NCBI GenBank assembly: GCA_002633005.1
Contig: NMRA01000150.1
Location: forward strand, 30,071 to 94,070
Length of the DNA stretch: 64,000 nt
DNA from: Phoronis australis
Taxonomy: Eukaryota > Phoronida > Phoronidae
Direction: 5' to 3'
Below are positions 11,101 to 21,144 of the stretch, piece after piece. The translations under genes and the position numbers were made by a program. Positions within the stretch are counted from its first letter, which is position 1; each line of letters opens with the position of its first letter. The notes beneath the pieces were generated by a model. It searched no databases. It worked only from the letters and a program-made list of their open reading frames with translations, and had not been told where the DNA came from.

Positions 11101-12224
11101 TACCCTTTCACTCCTGCTAAGCCAGACTAAGAAAAATAGGGGCAAAAATGCCAAATGGGCACTTTTCACCCCGAACCACCACTTCCTGCCAACGCTCGAC
11201 TAAAGCCAACATAAGATTCCAAAAGAAAATTTCCAACCGATTCCAAAAATGCGGTCCAAAAGTACTGTCAACCAACTACCTGAAATCGCGGCCAATTTCT
11301 CAGTCGCTACACAGCAATGCACAGCCACAGGGGGCCATTTTCTTTGAACACTGTGCAGCTAGGCTACACTACAGCCGAGCAAGTGGTCGTTTTTCATTCT
11401 CAACGTGATCACAAATACGAAAGAAAACACATTAACTTGGCCTACATGTAATACCTAACTAAAAAGTGCCCCCAAGCTTGTCCTACCTCTAGATTTTAAT
11501 ATTTTGACAGTGGAAATTGGCTGCAGCCGCAGGCTAACAGTTTAGTGCCACCTGTCGGACCATTTTTAAAGTTGTAAAGGGAATCGGTGGAGTACTAAGT
11601 TAGTTTCTAAAATGTTGACTGTTCGTAGCCGATAAAAATATTTGCAGCGTTGTGTACTTTTTCACTCATTCGAATCGCATACCAGAGAACCATGGTGACA
11701 ACTTATAGAGAGTGAAACAAGAGAGAAGACACTGGGTTTTATTTTGCAATAAATATCAGTGAAACCCAAATCTACAAACTATCCATCGCTTACTTCCGTC
11801 GACATCGCTGCTTTGACTTATAACCCAAAGAATTTATAAACAAGAAGAATTCGCTGAAAAATGCCCAAACAGTTAGTTTGCTTGATTGGGATTCCTTGCA
11901 GATAGAGTCGAGACGCGGCAGAACCCGAAATTTTAGCGTGAGGGGCACATTGTATTGAGGCTTATTCGCATCGCGAATGTTCCAGATTACGCTAAAATAG
12001 GGGTCTCAAGTTAAATGTAAAAACCAATCAAAATAGAACTAAAAATTTCGTCATCGGAAGTCCCATATAAGTAATTAACCATCTTACACCCCTTTAAAAT
12101 GTAGTAACACACTCTAGCTTCTGGAACTAAACTGACGACTCGTCTTCACTCGACGACTCCATCAATAGACGGCACTCCCGTCACAAAATTATCGCGCCAT
12201 CTTCTGGTGACTGACAACGACGAA
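11101..12224 (+). promoter_or_regulatory. ADK 5' flank, promoter region inferred
   Basis: No gene is seen. The last 100 bases before the ADK start codon hold GCGCCATCTT at about 12194, a YY1-like core often found just downstream of TATA-less starts, and no TATA box. The transcription start cannot be placed from sequence alone. Confidence 0.3.
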
Positions 12225-12280
12225 ATGGCGGGGGGTGACAGCGGTCCGGAAGCCAAGCGCACAAAAACGAGCAATGTTAC
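12225..12280 (+). CDS. ADK: Adenosine kinase, exon 1
   Basis: Start codon in good context (AAAATGG) followed by 18 codons and two bases, MAGGDSGPEAKRTKTSNV plus AC, then a consensus GTAAGT donor. The two leftover bases join the single leading G of exon 2 to give Thr and run directly into EGVLFGLGNPLLDIS. The basic cluster PEAKRTK occupies the place of the lysine-rich N-terminus of the mammalian long, nuclear ADK isoform, so a nuclear-targeting role is inferred. Intron 1 is about 20.5 kb. The assignment rests on phase match, position and composition, since this short segment is not conserved in sequence. Confidence 0.75.
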
Positions 12281-12445
12281 GTAAGTTAAATTAGTTAGAG
12301 ACCTCGGGTTACACATTGACCTTTTTCTTGTGTGAGTAACGTTGCGTGGAAAATGAGAGCGCATTATTTGACACGCATGTGCAGATCGCACTCTCAGTCA
12401 CGTGCTCGGGCAGTTCATTCTCACGGCTATGTCAGTCAATGACTG

Positions 12446-12975
12446 GAATGAGCCACAGGCGTCCTCAGCTTCTGATCGTCCCCAATACACTACATAATAC
12501 TACAAGGTATGACACTTCGGACTTGAAATTCCACGGGTGCTTCACTTCAGCCGTCTATAGCAAACATAAAACTCAATAAATTTGCACAAAACAGGGGTTC
12601 AACAAACCATGAAGAATTGTTCTTTCTCCCAATACCATTCACGGTGTCCTGTTACGGCGACTTCGTAAGAAATTCGCGGTCAAAGAACAAAAATGTTCAC
12701 AAAAAGCCCCCACACACGTTCTCCCTAGGCCCGTCGAGGTCAAGGACGGTACGGAAATTGCCGCTTGGTCGCGTAAAGTCACGATGTCGCTACTTCCGTA
12801 ACTTCTTCATGGTTTGCTGAACCCCTGTTTTGTGCAAATTTATTGAGTTTTATGTTTGCTATGGACGGCTGAAGTGAAGCACCCGTGGAATTTCAAGTCC
12901 GAAGTGTCATACCTTGTAGTATTATATGTAGTGTATTGGGGACGATCAGAAGCTGAGGACGCCTGTGGAATGAGC
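12446..12975. mobile_element. Palindromic hAT-type MITE in ADK intron 1
   Basis: Element 12454-12967 (514 bp) with perfect 8-bp flanks GAATGAGC at 12446-12453 and 12968-12975. The arms are inverted repeats of roughly 180-200 bp beginning CACAGGCGTCCTCAGC, so the element can fold into a long hairpin. Same family as 7773-11100. It lies 166 bp downstream of ADK exon 1. Confidence 0.85.
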
Positions 12976-13190
12976 AGCATTATTACATCAATTTTATATC
13001 ACTGATTCTCACCCTCTCGTCATCTCATTGCATTGGATTACATTGGAGTTTCGTCGACGTATCGAATACTATTGTGGTCTTATTGAGCCTGAGGATGGAG
13101 GCTTATCCGACATCTATGGAGTAGTGCACTAGTGACTGTGGCGCTAGTCTAACATTAACAAGTGTTGTGACCATAGCATGGCATAGGCTA

Positions 13191-13711
13191 GCCAGAAGCG
13201 TGTTCAACAGAGTGAGTGCCTGCTAGCGTACTCACGAATACAAGAAACAGCTCCTGAACAAAAGCTATGAGCGCTTGCTGTACGTGCGGTCTAGTACCGA
13301 TGAGCTTAACAGTCCAACTCCTTCCTATGGCGTACTGAGTGATGACTATGATGAATCTTTGCCAATATTAATATCAGCAGCCCAAGACAACAACCGTGAA
13401 GGCCTTGGAACGACAAGAATCGAAAATTACGTTGAGGAAACAGTTCCTCGCTACCGCGACCCGCAATTTAAGTCGCACTAGCTTTCGGATGAGTCGGTCA
13501 ACTTTTGAGGTTAGTTTTCGTGTTGCAGAACCATAATGGGTTGATATGTTGCAGACGTGAAGCCTTCGCCGGACGCCATCTTGGAAATCTAAGCGAACAT
13601 GCTCTCAAGGTCGTTTGCGAACGCTCGAGAGCGCTAACGTAAACACAGCTGTTCAGGACAAAGGCACTCAAATCTCTCAAGTGCGCTCACTCTATTGAAC
13701 ACGCTTCAGGC
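13191..13711. mobile_element. Harbinger-derived MITE retaining a transposase exon
   Basis: Inverted ends GCCAGAAGCGTGTTCAACAG (left) and its near-complement at 13688-13711 bound about 520 bp. The middle holds the transposase-like fragment listed separately. The target duplication is not clear, so ends are approximate. Confidence 0.55.
13275..13507 (+). pseudogene. Harbinger-type transposase N-terminal exon, frameshifted
   Basis: The open frame contains TRIENYVEETVPRYRDPQFKS, and after a one-base shift FRMSRSTFE, followed by a GTTAGT donor. The pattern YxEETVPxYxDxxFKxHFRMSRxTFE is the region just before the catalytic domain in Harbinger/HARBI1-like nucleases as I recall them. No DDE domain follows, so only this exon survives. 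Confidence 0.5.
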
Positions 13712-13712
13712 A

Positions 13713-14526
13713 TATAGCCGAGAGCACTTAGCATAGCTGAACGAGGTACCAACATCTGACCACGGGAGCATTTAGAGTTCACCTCAGTATGCCCAGAAAT
13801 GGACGTCTGCCGTTGAGCTGCACTCTGGGTATGACCCCTGGGCGCCTTACAAAGGGCCCAAAAATGAGCTCGTCTAGATATTCGAGGTACAGTCCAAAAC
13901 TGATTTAAAATGAACGATATTGCAGCACTGAACACCGAATGACCCATAACAGACAAATTGCACTCTGGAATGGGTCCGGCAGAAACCAAAAAGGACCCCC
14001 AAAAATGAGCTAGCACATACATTTGAGGTACCACAAAAAACCAACTCCATGTGATTCAATACATGTCACAGATAACTAAAACCCCCGGGACAGACAAAAT
14101 ACACTCTGGTTTTTTCCCGTCAGAAACCCCCAAAAATCTCAACCACAGTATGCCATCAAAAATTTGAGCTAGACTAGATTTTCGAGATACTGGCCAAAAC
14201 TGATTTTAAACGAACGACAATACCGCACTGAACACTGAATGACCCATGACACGCAAGTTGCACTCTGGAATGGGTCAGGCGGAAACCAAAAAAGGCCACC
14301 TCAAAAATGAGCTAGCACATACATTCGAAGTACTACAAAAACAATTCCATGTGATTCAATACATGTCACAGATCACTAAATGGCACATGACAGACAAATT
14401 ACACTCTGGATTGTGCTTGGCAGAAACCCCCAAAATCTCAACCACGGTATGCCATCAAAAATTTTAGCTAAACTAGATTTTCGAGGTACCGGCCAAAACT
14501 GAATTAAAACAAACAATAGTACCGCA
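13713..14526 (+). repeat. Tandem repeat family R3, leader and first units
   Basis: A leader (13713-13900) is followed by units of about 301 bp, recognisable by TGACCCATGACAGACAAATT and GAATGGGTCCGGCAGAAACC phrases recurring near 13940 and 14240. Each unit is itself a dimer of two related halves, each with ACTCTGG, GGCAGAAAC and GAGCTAG landmarks. A copia element splits the array at 14526. Confidence 0.8.
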
Positions 14527-14709
14527 TGTTGAGTATATAATCTAGCTAGCAGGCACCATATGTTAGTAATCATGTAGAACTTATGTAAGTCTTAATTGCG
14601 CATGCTCACTGTAGCCACATGTACTATAACCACGTGTTTTAGTCAATCGAATATAGTTAGTGATTCTGTACACACGTATTTTTTGTATTCCACGATGTCC
14701 CTCTCAACA
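14527..14709 (+). repeat. Copia 5' LTR
   Basis: 183 bp starting TGTTGAG and ending CTCAACA. TATATAA at 14534-14540 is the likely promoter TATA, giving transcription from roughly 14565. The gag-pol ATG (14695) is inside the LTR. Confidence 0.95.
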
Positions 14710-17700
14710 GGTTATGGGCCCAGCGCCAGGAGCCGACTCTTATTCGACGGCAAACAGGAAAGTTTCCGGATATGGGATACAAGGTTCACTAACTATCTGT
14801 ACACACTAGATAAAGATGTGTACAACACTCTCATGGCGACCCCGGAGGCGCCAACTGGCAGCGATCTGATCAGCTGCAATCGCCGAGCGTATGCGGAACT
14901 TGTACAGGTACTCGACGAGAGAAGCCTGCAGCTTATTATGACAGACGCTGATGGTGACGGCAAGAAAGCGTACGGGATACTGAGAAACTATTACGATAGC
15001 ACGGAAAAACCCCGCGTCCTAACACTCTACGAAGAACTGACAACCATACGTTTGAACGATGGCGAGGATGTGACTGATTATATTATCAGGGCAGAGCGAG
15101 CGTGTGCCGGATTGAGAACCGCTGGCGAAAACATCACGGACAATTTAGTAATCGCTATGTTGTTAAAAGGCCTGCCTGAGTCCTACAAATCATTCATCGT
15201 TGTGCATACACAAATGGATAAGTGCAAGAGTCTGAGCGAATTCAAAACGGCACTGAGCAATTACGCCAGTACGGAAGCTGCTCGACAACCGACAGCACAG
15301 AGCCAGTCTTGTGCAATGACCGCCCGTGGAAAACCGAGAAAACCAAAGTGCGTAGCGTGCGGAAAATTGGGACACGAAACGAAAGACTGTTGGGGTAAGT
15401 CAGAATTACACTGCAACTTTTGTAAAAAATCTGGCAGCCACACTGAGAGCGAATGCTTTGCCAAGAAACGCCTGTCACGTTCGAGAAAACCGAACACTTC
15501 AGCACGCATGGCCTTGGGCACAGACCACGGAGAGACTGGAGGCAATTCGGACTTCGGTTTCGTCACACGCGCGTACAATTCAGTGGAGAAACAAACTCAC
15601 ACTGGTAAATTGCTTGTTGATGGTGGTGCATCATCCCACATCATTAACGACCCTGGATTATTTGTGTCTTACGATAACACGTTTAAACCGCAGGAACATT
15701 TCATCGAGTTAGCAGACGGGCGCCGCAGTAATCAGCTGGCTACTGCGAGAGGAAATGCTAAATTAACTATATCAGACGCTCAAGGCATACCGCGAAATGT
15801 CACATTACACAACGCATTGCTGGCTCCTGTTTTCCCAATGTGTTTATTTTCTGTTAGTGCGGCGACTGATCATGGTGGCACTGTTACGTTTGCTAAAGGG
15901 AAAGCCACGTTAACCCAGGGTGGTACGACGTTCAATATAGCTCGACGCGGAAAATTGTATTACCTACCAACGCAAACGGACATCACGCAAACGTATGTAA
16001 CGCGTTCGTTAGAAGAATGGCATCACGTCTTGGGACACATGAACTATGACGACATATTAAATCTGGAGAAGGTTTGCGATGGAATGACCGTAGTGAAGCG
16101 GCAAAGGCGAAGCTGCACGACGTGCGACTTGAACAAGATTACGAAACAGCCGATCAACAGGGACATACCCGTGACACATGCGAAACGACCGCTCGAGAGG
16201 GTACACACCGATGTGTGCGGCCCCATTACCCCGAACTCGCGGGAAGGATATAAGTACATTATCAATTTTGTGGATGAATATTCGAGTGCATTGTTTGTGT
16301 ACTTCCTGAGATCGAAAGACGAAGCTCACATCGCCCTGAAAAGCTTCATCTCGGACACAGCGCCGTACGGCAAAATTCTGGAAATACATAGTGACAACGG
16401 TGGCGAATATGTGGGCGAATCTTTTCGCTCCGTACTACGCAACAATGGCATCAAACATTCTACAACTGCTCCCTACAGCAGTTTCCAGAACGGGAAAAGT
16501 GAACGCTCGTGGCGTTTGATTATGGAAATGGCGAGATGCCTACTCGTAGAGGCACCTGTCGATAAAATGTATTGGCCATATGCGGTGAAATACGCTCAGT
16601 ATCTGCGGAACAGAAGCTTCCAGCGTCGCACCGGAAAAACAGCCTATGAACTATTCTGCGACAAGAAACCGGACATGAGACAAATGCATCATTTTGGATC
16701 GACCTGTGTTATTTTGAACGAACGTTCCAAGAGTAAGCTGGATAATCGCGGGAAACTTGGGACATATCTTGGAATTAACCCGCTGAACAATGCGCACTAT
16801 GTTCTGGACTCTGAGAGTGGGCGTGTACTTACATCACGCAACATTAGAATGCAGACAGAGTACACTTTTGATGGTGAAGATAGCGAGCACGTGTTGCAGA
16901 AACCCGAGAACACCGAGGTCAAAGTTGAACCATCGAATGATAACTCGCAACCGCCAGAAACGCCAGTGGAGACTAGACCGAAGCGCGAAACACGCCCTCC
17001 GACGTACTTGAGCGATTACCACGTGTATACGAGTATCGATTACGTGTACGCGGTGATGAACATTCCGACCACATACGACGAAGCAATTAACGCACCCGAT
17101 GCTGTTAAATGGAAACAAGCTATGGATAGAGAGATCGAGTCACTAAAATCAAATGACACGTACGAAATTGTTCCCCTGCCCGAGGATCGCGCCGAGACCA
17201 AAGGCAAATGGGTTTATACGATTAAACAGGGCAAGAACCCTGAAGATGACGTCCAGCACAAAGCTAGGTACGTGGCGAAAGGATTTTCACAGATACCCGG
17301 AGTAGACTATGATGAAACGTTTTCGCCAACGTCAAGATTTACGTCGTTGCGAATGCTTCTTCAGAAAGCAGCGAACGAGAAAATGATGATACACCAAATG
17401 GATGTCAAGGGTGCATACCTGAACGCCCCAATTGACAAGGAGATATTTGTAGCACAGCCATCTGGTTACGAACAATCGTCAACAGACGGCAGGCGACTGA
17501 CATGGAGACTGAATAAATCACTTTACGGCCTTAAACAGTCTGGCCGATTGTGGTATGGAACATTAACAAGTTTCCTACAGGAGTTGGGTTTCACACAGAG
17601 TAAAAATGACCCCTGCATGTTCAGTCGTGACACAGCGACCCTAATGTTTTGGGTGGATGATATCGTGGTCGCAAGCAGCTGTGAATCGGAAATAACGGAC

Positions 17701-18588
17701 ATTAAATCACAGCTCAGTGAAAGATTCAGGATGGATGACCGCGGCGAACTCAAATGGTTCCTGGGCATCGACTTCAAACGCGCTCCAGACGGCTGCTACA
17801 CTGCAAATCAGGAACGTTATGTCAGAGCAGTACTTGACCGTTTTGGCATGACCGAATGCAAACCCGTAGCAACACCGATTGACCCCGCAGTGAAACTGAC
17901 ACCAGTAACTGGAGATACCGAGGACCACGGATACCCTTACAGACAGGCCGTGGGGAGCCTCGTTTATTTAAGTTGTGCGACCAGACCAGACATCAGCTGG
18001 TCATTATCGATGTTGTCACAATTTCTGAACAAACCCGGACATACACACATAGTGGCATTGAAACGTGTATTGCGTTATCTACAAGGGACAAAATCGTACG
18101 GACTAACGTTTAGACCATCGAATTCTCCGATCACTGGTTACACCGATTCCGACTGGGCGGGCGACGCGAGTGACCGGAAGTCAACCTCCGGGTACGTGTT
18201 CGGTGTACCTGGATCTGCGCCAGTTTCGTGGAAGAGCCGGAAACAACCGACAGTAGCACTCTCCTCATGCGAGGCTGAGTACATGGCTTTAACCGAGGCC
18301 ACAAAGGAGATGTTATATCTCCGGTCACTGACAAATGACTTGGGACTCCCGCTACCGGAAATGTCAGTGATCTATTCCGATAACCAGGGCGCGATTGCAC
18401 TTACAAAGGAATCCGCTAAGCAACATCAAAGGACCAAGCACATTGATGTCCGTTATCACTTCGTGAGAGAACAAGAAAACATTCTGTTCGAGTATACTCC
18501 ATCTGGGGACAACCATGCGGACATTCTTACTAAGGGACTGGGAAAGACTGCTCATTTACAGGGTGCAACGAACCTGGGACTTTTGTGA
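14695..18588 (+). CDS. Copia gag-pol polyprotein
   Basis: One uninterrupted frame of 1297 residues from ATG 14695. Gag: CCHC knuckle from Cys219 (CVACGKLGHETKDC) and a second Cys-rich motif. Protease: DGGASSH, catalytic Asp309. Integrase: HHCC finger (HHVLGHMN, C474-x2-C477), then Asp506, Asp567 and Glu603, a D,D35E triad. Reverse transcriptase: ETFSPTSRFTSLR, MDVKGAYLNAP, YGLKQSGRLWY, and WVDD with Asp988/989 in place of the usual YVDD. RNase H: TDSDWAGD (Asp1151) and SSCEAEYMAL (Glu1193). Integrase before RT defines Ty1/copia order. Gag and Pol are fused with no frameshift, so Gag excess must come from another mechanism such as splicing. An upstream in-frame ATG at 14602 is possible; 14695 is chosen because conserved Gag sequence starts there. 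Confidence 0.92.
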   Translation: MSLSTGYGPSARSRLLFDGKQESFRIWDTRFTNYLYTLDKDVYNTLMATPEAPTGSDLISCNRRAYAELVQVLDERSLQLIMTDADGDGKKAYGILRNYYDSTEKPRVLTLYEELTTIRLNDGEDVTDYIIRAERACAGLRTAGENITDNLVIAMLLKGLPESYKSFIVVHTQMDKCKSLSEFKTALSNYASTEAARQPTAQSQSCAMTARGKPRKPKCVACGKLGHETKDCWGKSELHCNFCKKSGSHTESECFAKKRLSRSRKPNTSARMALGTDHGETGGNSDFGFVTRAYNSVEKQTHTGKLLVDGGASSHIINDPGLFVSYDNTFKPQEHFIELADGRRSNQLATARGNAKLTISDAQGIPRNVTLHNALLAPVFPMCLFSVSAATDHGGTVTFAKGKATLTQGGTTFNIARRGKLYYLPTQTDITQTYVTRSLEEWHHVLGHMNYDDILNLEKVCDGMTVVKRQRRSCTTCDLNKITKQPINRDIPVTHAKRPLERVHTDVCGPITPNSREGYKYIINFVDEYSSALFVYFLRSKDEAHIALKSFISDTAPYGKILEIHSDNGGEYVGESFRSVLRNNGIKHSTTAPYSSFQNGKSERSWRLIMEMARCLLVEAPVDKMYWPYAVKYAQYLRNRSFQRRTGKTAYELFCDKKPDMRQMHHFGSTCVILNERSKSKLDNRGKLGTYLGINPLNNAHYVLDSESGRVLTSRNIRMQTEYTFDGEDSEHVLQKPENTEVKVEPSNDNSQPPETPVETRPKRETRPPTYLSDYHVYTSIDYVYAVMNIPTTYDEAINAPDAVKWKQAMDREIESLKSNDTYEIVPLPEDRAETKGKWVYTIKQGKNPEDDVQHKARYVAKGFSQIPGVDYDETFSPTSRFTSLRMLLQKAANEKMMIHQMDVKGAYLNAPIDKEIFVAQPSGYEQSSTDGRRLTWRLNKSLYGLKQSGRLWYGTLTSFLQELGFTQSKNDPCMFSRDTATLMFWVDDIVVASSCESEITDIKSQLSERFRMDDRGELKWFLGIDFKRAPDGCYTANQERYVRAVLDRFGMTECKPVATPIDPAVKLTPVTGDTEDHGYPYRQAVGSLVYLSCATRPDISWSLSMLSQFLNKPGHTHIVALKRVLRYLQGTKSYGLTFRPSNSPITGYTDSDWAGDASDRKSTSGYVFGVPGSAPVSWKSRKQPTVALSSCEAEYMALTEATKEMLYLRSLTNDLGLPLPEMSVIYSDNQGAIALTKESAKQHQRTKHIDVRYHFVREQENILFEYTPSGDNHADILTKGLGKTAHLQGATNLGLL
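14710..14724 (+). promoter_or_regulatory. Primer-binding site for initiator tRNA-Met half
   Basis: GGTTATGGGCCCAGC begins at the first base after the LTR and is complementary to the anticodon arm of metazoan initiator tRNA-Met (GCTGGGCCCATAACC), not to a tRNA 3' end. Drosophila copia uses such an internal tRNA fragment. The site is inside the gag coding frame. Confidence 0.85.
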
Positions 18589-18653
18589 TAAGTTTTTTGT
18601 TCATTGTGCGTTGCAACCCCTGGGCCTTTTTGTGTGTGGGCCTGCTCCCGATT

Positions 18654-18662
18654 AAGGGGGGG
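18654..18662 (+). promoter_or_regulatory. Copia polypurine tract
   Basis: AAGGGGGGG immediately upstream of the 3' LTR, the expected primer for plus-strand DNA synthesis. Confidence 0.9.
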
Positions 18663-18845
18663 TGTTGAGTATATAATCTAGCTAGCAGGCACCATATGTT
18701 AGTAATCATGTAGAACTTATGTAAGTCTTAATTGCGCATGCTCACTGTAGCCACATGTACTATAACCACGTGTTTTAGTCAATCGAATATAGTTAGTGAT
18801 TCTGTACACACGTATTTTTTGTATTCCACGATGTCCCTCTCAACA
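18663..18845 (+). repeat. Copia 3' LTR
   Basis: 183 bp with no difference from the 5' LTR that I could find by eye. Immediately followed by target duplication CCGCA. Confidence 0.95.
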
Positions 18846-18850
18846 CCGCA

Positions 18851-19370
18851 CTGAACATTGAATGACCCATGACAGACAAATTACATTCTGGAATGGGTCC
18901 GGCAGAAACCAAAAAAGGACCCCCCAAAAATGAGCTAGCACATACATTCGAGGTATCAAACAAAACCAATTCCATGAGATTCAATGCATGCCCTATGACA
19001 GACAAAATACACTCTGGATTGTGCCTGGCAGAAACCTTCAAAAATCTCAACATCTCAACCACAGTATGCCATCGAAACTTTGAACTACATTAGATACCCG
19101 TGATACCGGCTAAAACTGACTTAAAACCAATAATCGTGGCGCACCAGATGACCCATGACAGACAACAAATTGTGCTCTGGAAATCGTTTGCCAGACACTC
19201 AATTACACCTTAAAAGGTCATCATTCGGGGTACCACAGTAAACAATTCCATGTCATTCAAATAGATGTTAATGGTTATCAAAATGCCCTATGACAGTTAA
19301 AACCCACTGTGGGTTGTCCTTGCCAGCCCAAGAAACCTCAACCATGTAATTTTGAAAATATATGACATTA
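18851..19370 (+). repeat. R3 tandem repeats, continued after copia
   Basis: The interrupted unit resumes (ACTGAACATTGAATGACCC...) with a further unit and increasingly diverged ones to about 19370. Confidence 0.75.
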
Positions 19371-19374
19371 GATA

Positions 19375-19549
19375 ATGAGTTTATACTTTTACGTCTACTG
19401 AGCTGAGTGAGCTCTCCCTGGCTGGTTGTCAAATTGATGATGGCCGAGAGTCAGCATTTTGGAAAGCACCTGATAACAGTAAAACTTTGGTATACCAGGA
19501 ACTGTCTAAAGCCAACTTATTAAGTGAAGTTGAAGAACGCAGGTAGTGT
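19375..19549 (+). other. Unidentified short open frame
   Basis: About 55 codons with protein-like composition (part: SELSLAGCQIDDGRESAFWK) ending in TAG. Not recognised and below any safe length threshold. It may belong to an older element next to the R3 array. The stretch 19550-19850 shows nothing. Confidence 0.15.
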
Positions 19550-20642
19550 AATATAAAAAGCTACTGCCAGCAGAAAAGATATGTAAGCGACCACACATGG
19601 CCCTTGAATTTGCGCTAGATCGAGGAACCACTAAAATTATTTCCAAAGGCCCTTTCATTCCATTGACTCCTAAACAATACATTGAAAGAAAAGCAACATG
19701 CGTATTTTTAAAAACCTTTAATCAAAATAAACTACAGTACGTGAAATAGTCAGAACAACACTTTCAAACATCAACCCATCAACTTATAACAGTATAGTAA
19801 CAGACAATTAAAATCACTGTATAAACGAGAACATCAAGCTACTAGATGTTTAATGTCAACAGTAGTTTCCTGTTGTTTTAATACGTTTCAATATCAGATT
19901 CGTCACTGCTACCCCAGCTTGATTCGGGCTGGTTTGTTTCGTCATGACCCATATTTCCTGTACCTCTTGATCGGCTTGATTTTCAAAAAGGACATCAGGA
20001 ACGGCAGATCCACAAAACCATACGGGAGTGTAGTATTCATCTTGTATCTTCCAACCGTAGGTTGTTTCTCGGATCGGCAGAATCCGCTTGGCCCCAGAGC
20101 AAGGCAACATAATGGGCTCGTTCAAGCTTGTTCAACAGTGTCTTTCGGCAAGGAGGAGGCAATGAGCAGTCAATCTTCTTGATGTTAGACATCGGCTTTT
20201 CCTGAAATAAATAGTGAGAAGATTTTATTGACGAAGGACCAATTGTCTAACAGCTGACGAACAAAAACATAGAACCTCACTACCATTTACTGTTTTTTTA
20301 AGTATGAAGTGAAACTGAGCCTTTTGGTTTAATACTATGAAAATACTTGAAATTATTTTTGTTGCTTTTATGAACTATATTTTATCAATTACAGTTATTG
20401 CCTTGTTTATTTTTCCAGTCATTTCGATTAATTTCAGACATCTTGCATCTTTGACTCCTCCATTCATTCCATATAGGAGGCATGTGAATTCTTCCTTCTA
20501 ATTTTCTTTCGTCTGGGAGATCTACGCTTATTTACTCTGAAAAGAAGCTGATAAGTGTCCCAGATGAGGATTTCCAGAGGCCTGACTTTCCCTTTCCTAT
20601 ACAGTGCTTTTGTGACATCACATCCTGTCATGGCATGCAGAC

Positions 20643-20799
20643 CAGGCGTGCGTTCAGTAACGCTAGAACCTATGCTAGGACCTGGCTAAAATCTAGTTTT
20701 AGTCACGTGTTCTCACTTAAAATACACGGAAATATCTCGCGTAATCTCGCGAAGTCTTGCTTTTTAGCGAGGTCCAAGCGTTACTGAACGGGAGGCAGG
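20643..20799 (-). repeat. CCTG-target MITE, copy 2, inside the family X coding sequence
   Basis: Element 20647-20795 flanked by CAGG on both sides (CCTG on minus). Removing element and one CAGG restores the reading ALPGLHAMTGCD of the host gene, which fixes the duplication at 4-5 bp. Confidence 0.85.
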
Positions 20800-20851
20800 C
20801 AATGCTGCAGCGAGACCATGTTGCTCAAATCTGAACAATAGCAGTGACGTC

Positions 20852-20977
20852 TGTTGCATCGTTAGTCTAATAAAACAAGTATTAAATCAGGAACTAACGT
20901 GTATTGTTTATGTCAGACGATCGACGTACCGGAAGTGACTGCTTACATTTATACTACTCGAATGTAACAACGCTACA
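20852..20977 (-). repeat. Gypsy 3' LTR
   Basis: 126 bp, TGTTGCATC... to ...ACGCTACA on the plus strand; differs from its partner by a 4-bp gap and a few substitutions. Confidence 0.85.
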
Positions 20978-21144
20978 CTCCTTCCATACTACAGAGTGAA
21001 GATTCCTACTCAATAAATGTTCCTGAAGATCTAAACAAAACGTGACAACTTGCTAATAAATGTTAATTAAGTGGCACCTAAGATCTAGTGCAAACAGGTA
21101 CACTAAATGAAAACAGAAGTAAACAACTACATGCTACTTGAATG

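Larger units (their letters stand above)
14522..18850 (+). mobile_element. Intact Ty1/copia LTR retrotransposon
   Basis: Complete element 14527-18845 with 183-bp LTRs (TG...CA), 5-bp target duplication CCGCA at 14522-14526 and 18846-18850, primer-binding site, one full-length gag-pol frame and a polypurine tract. The two LTRs read identical by eye, implying a recent insertion. It interrupts an R3 array, whose 301-bp periodicity continues on the far side once element and duplication are removed. It sits in sense orientation within ADK intron 1, so its LTR could affect ADK transcripts. Confidence 0.95.

Noticed and set aside
13687-14034. 115-codon minus-strand open frame in R3
   Set aside because: Similar peptides appear in the other R3 copies only because the DNA is repeated; no start, splice or domain evidence.
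14596-14694. Start of copia frame at 14596 or ATG 14602
   Set aside because: 14596 is TTG. The ATG at 14602 is possible, but Gag-like sequence begins at 14695.
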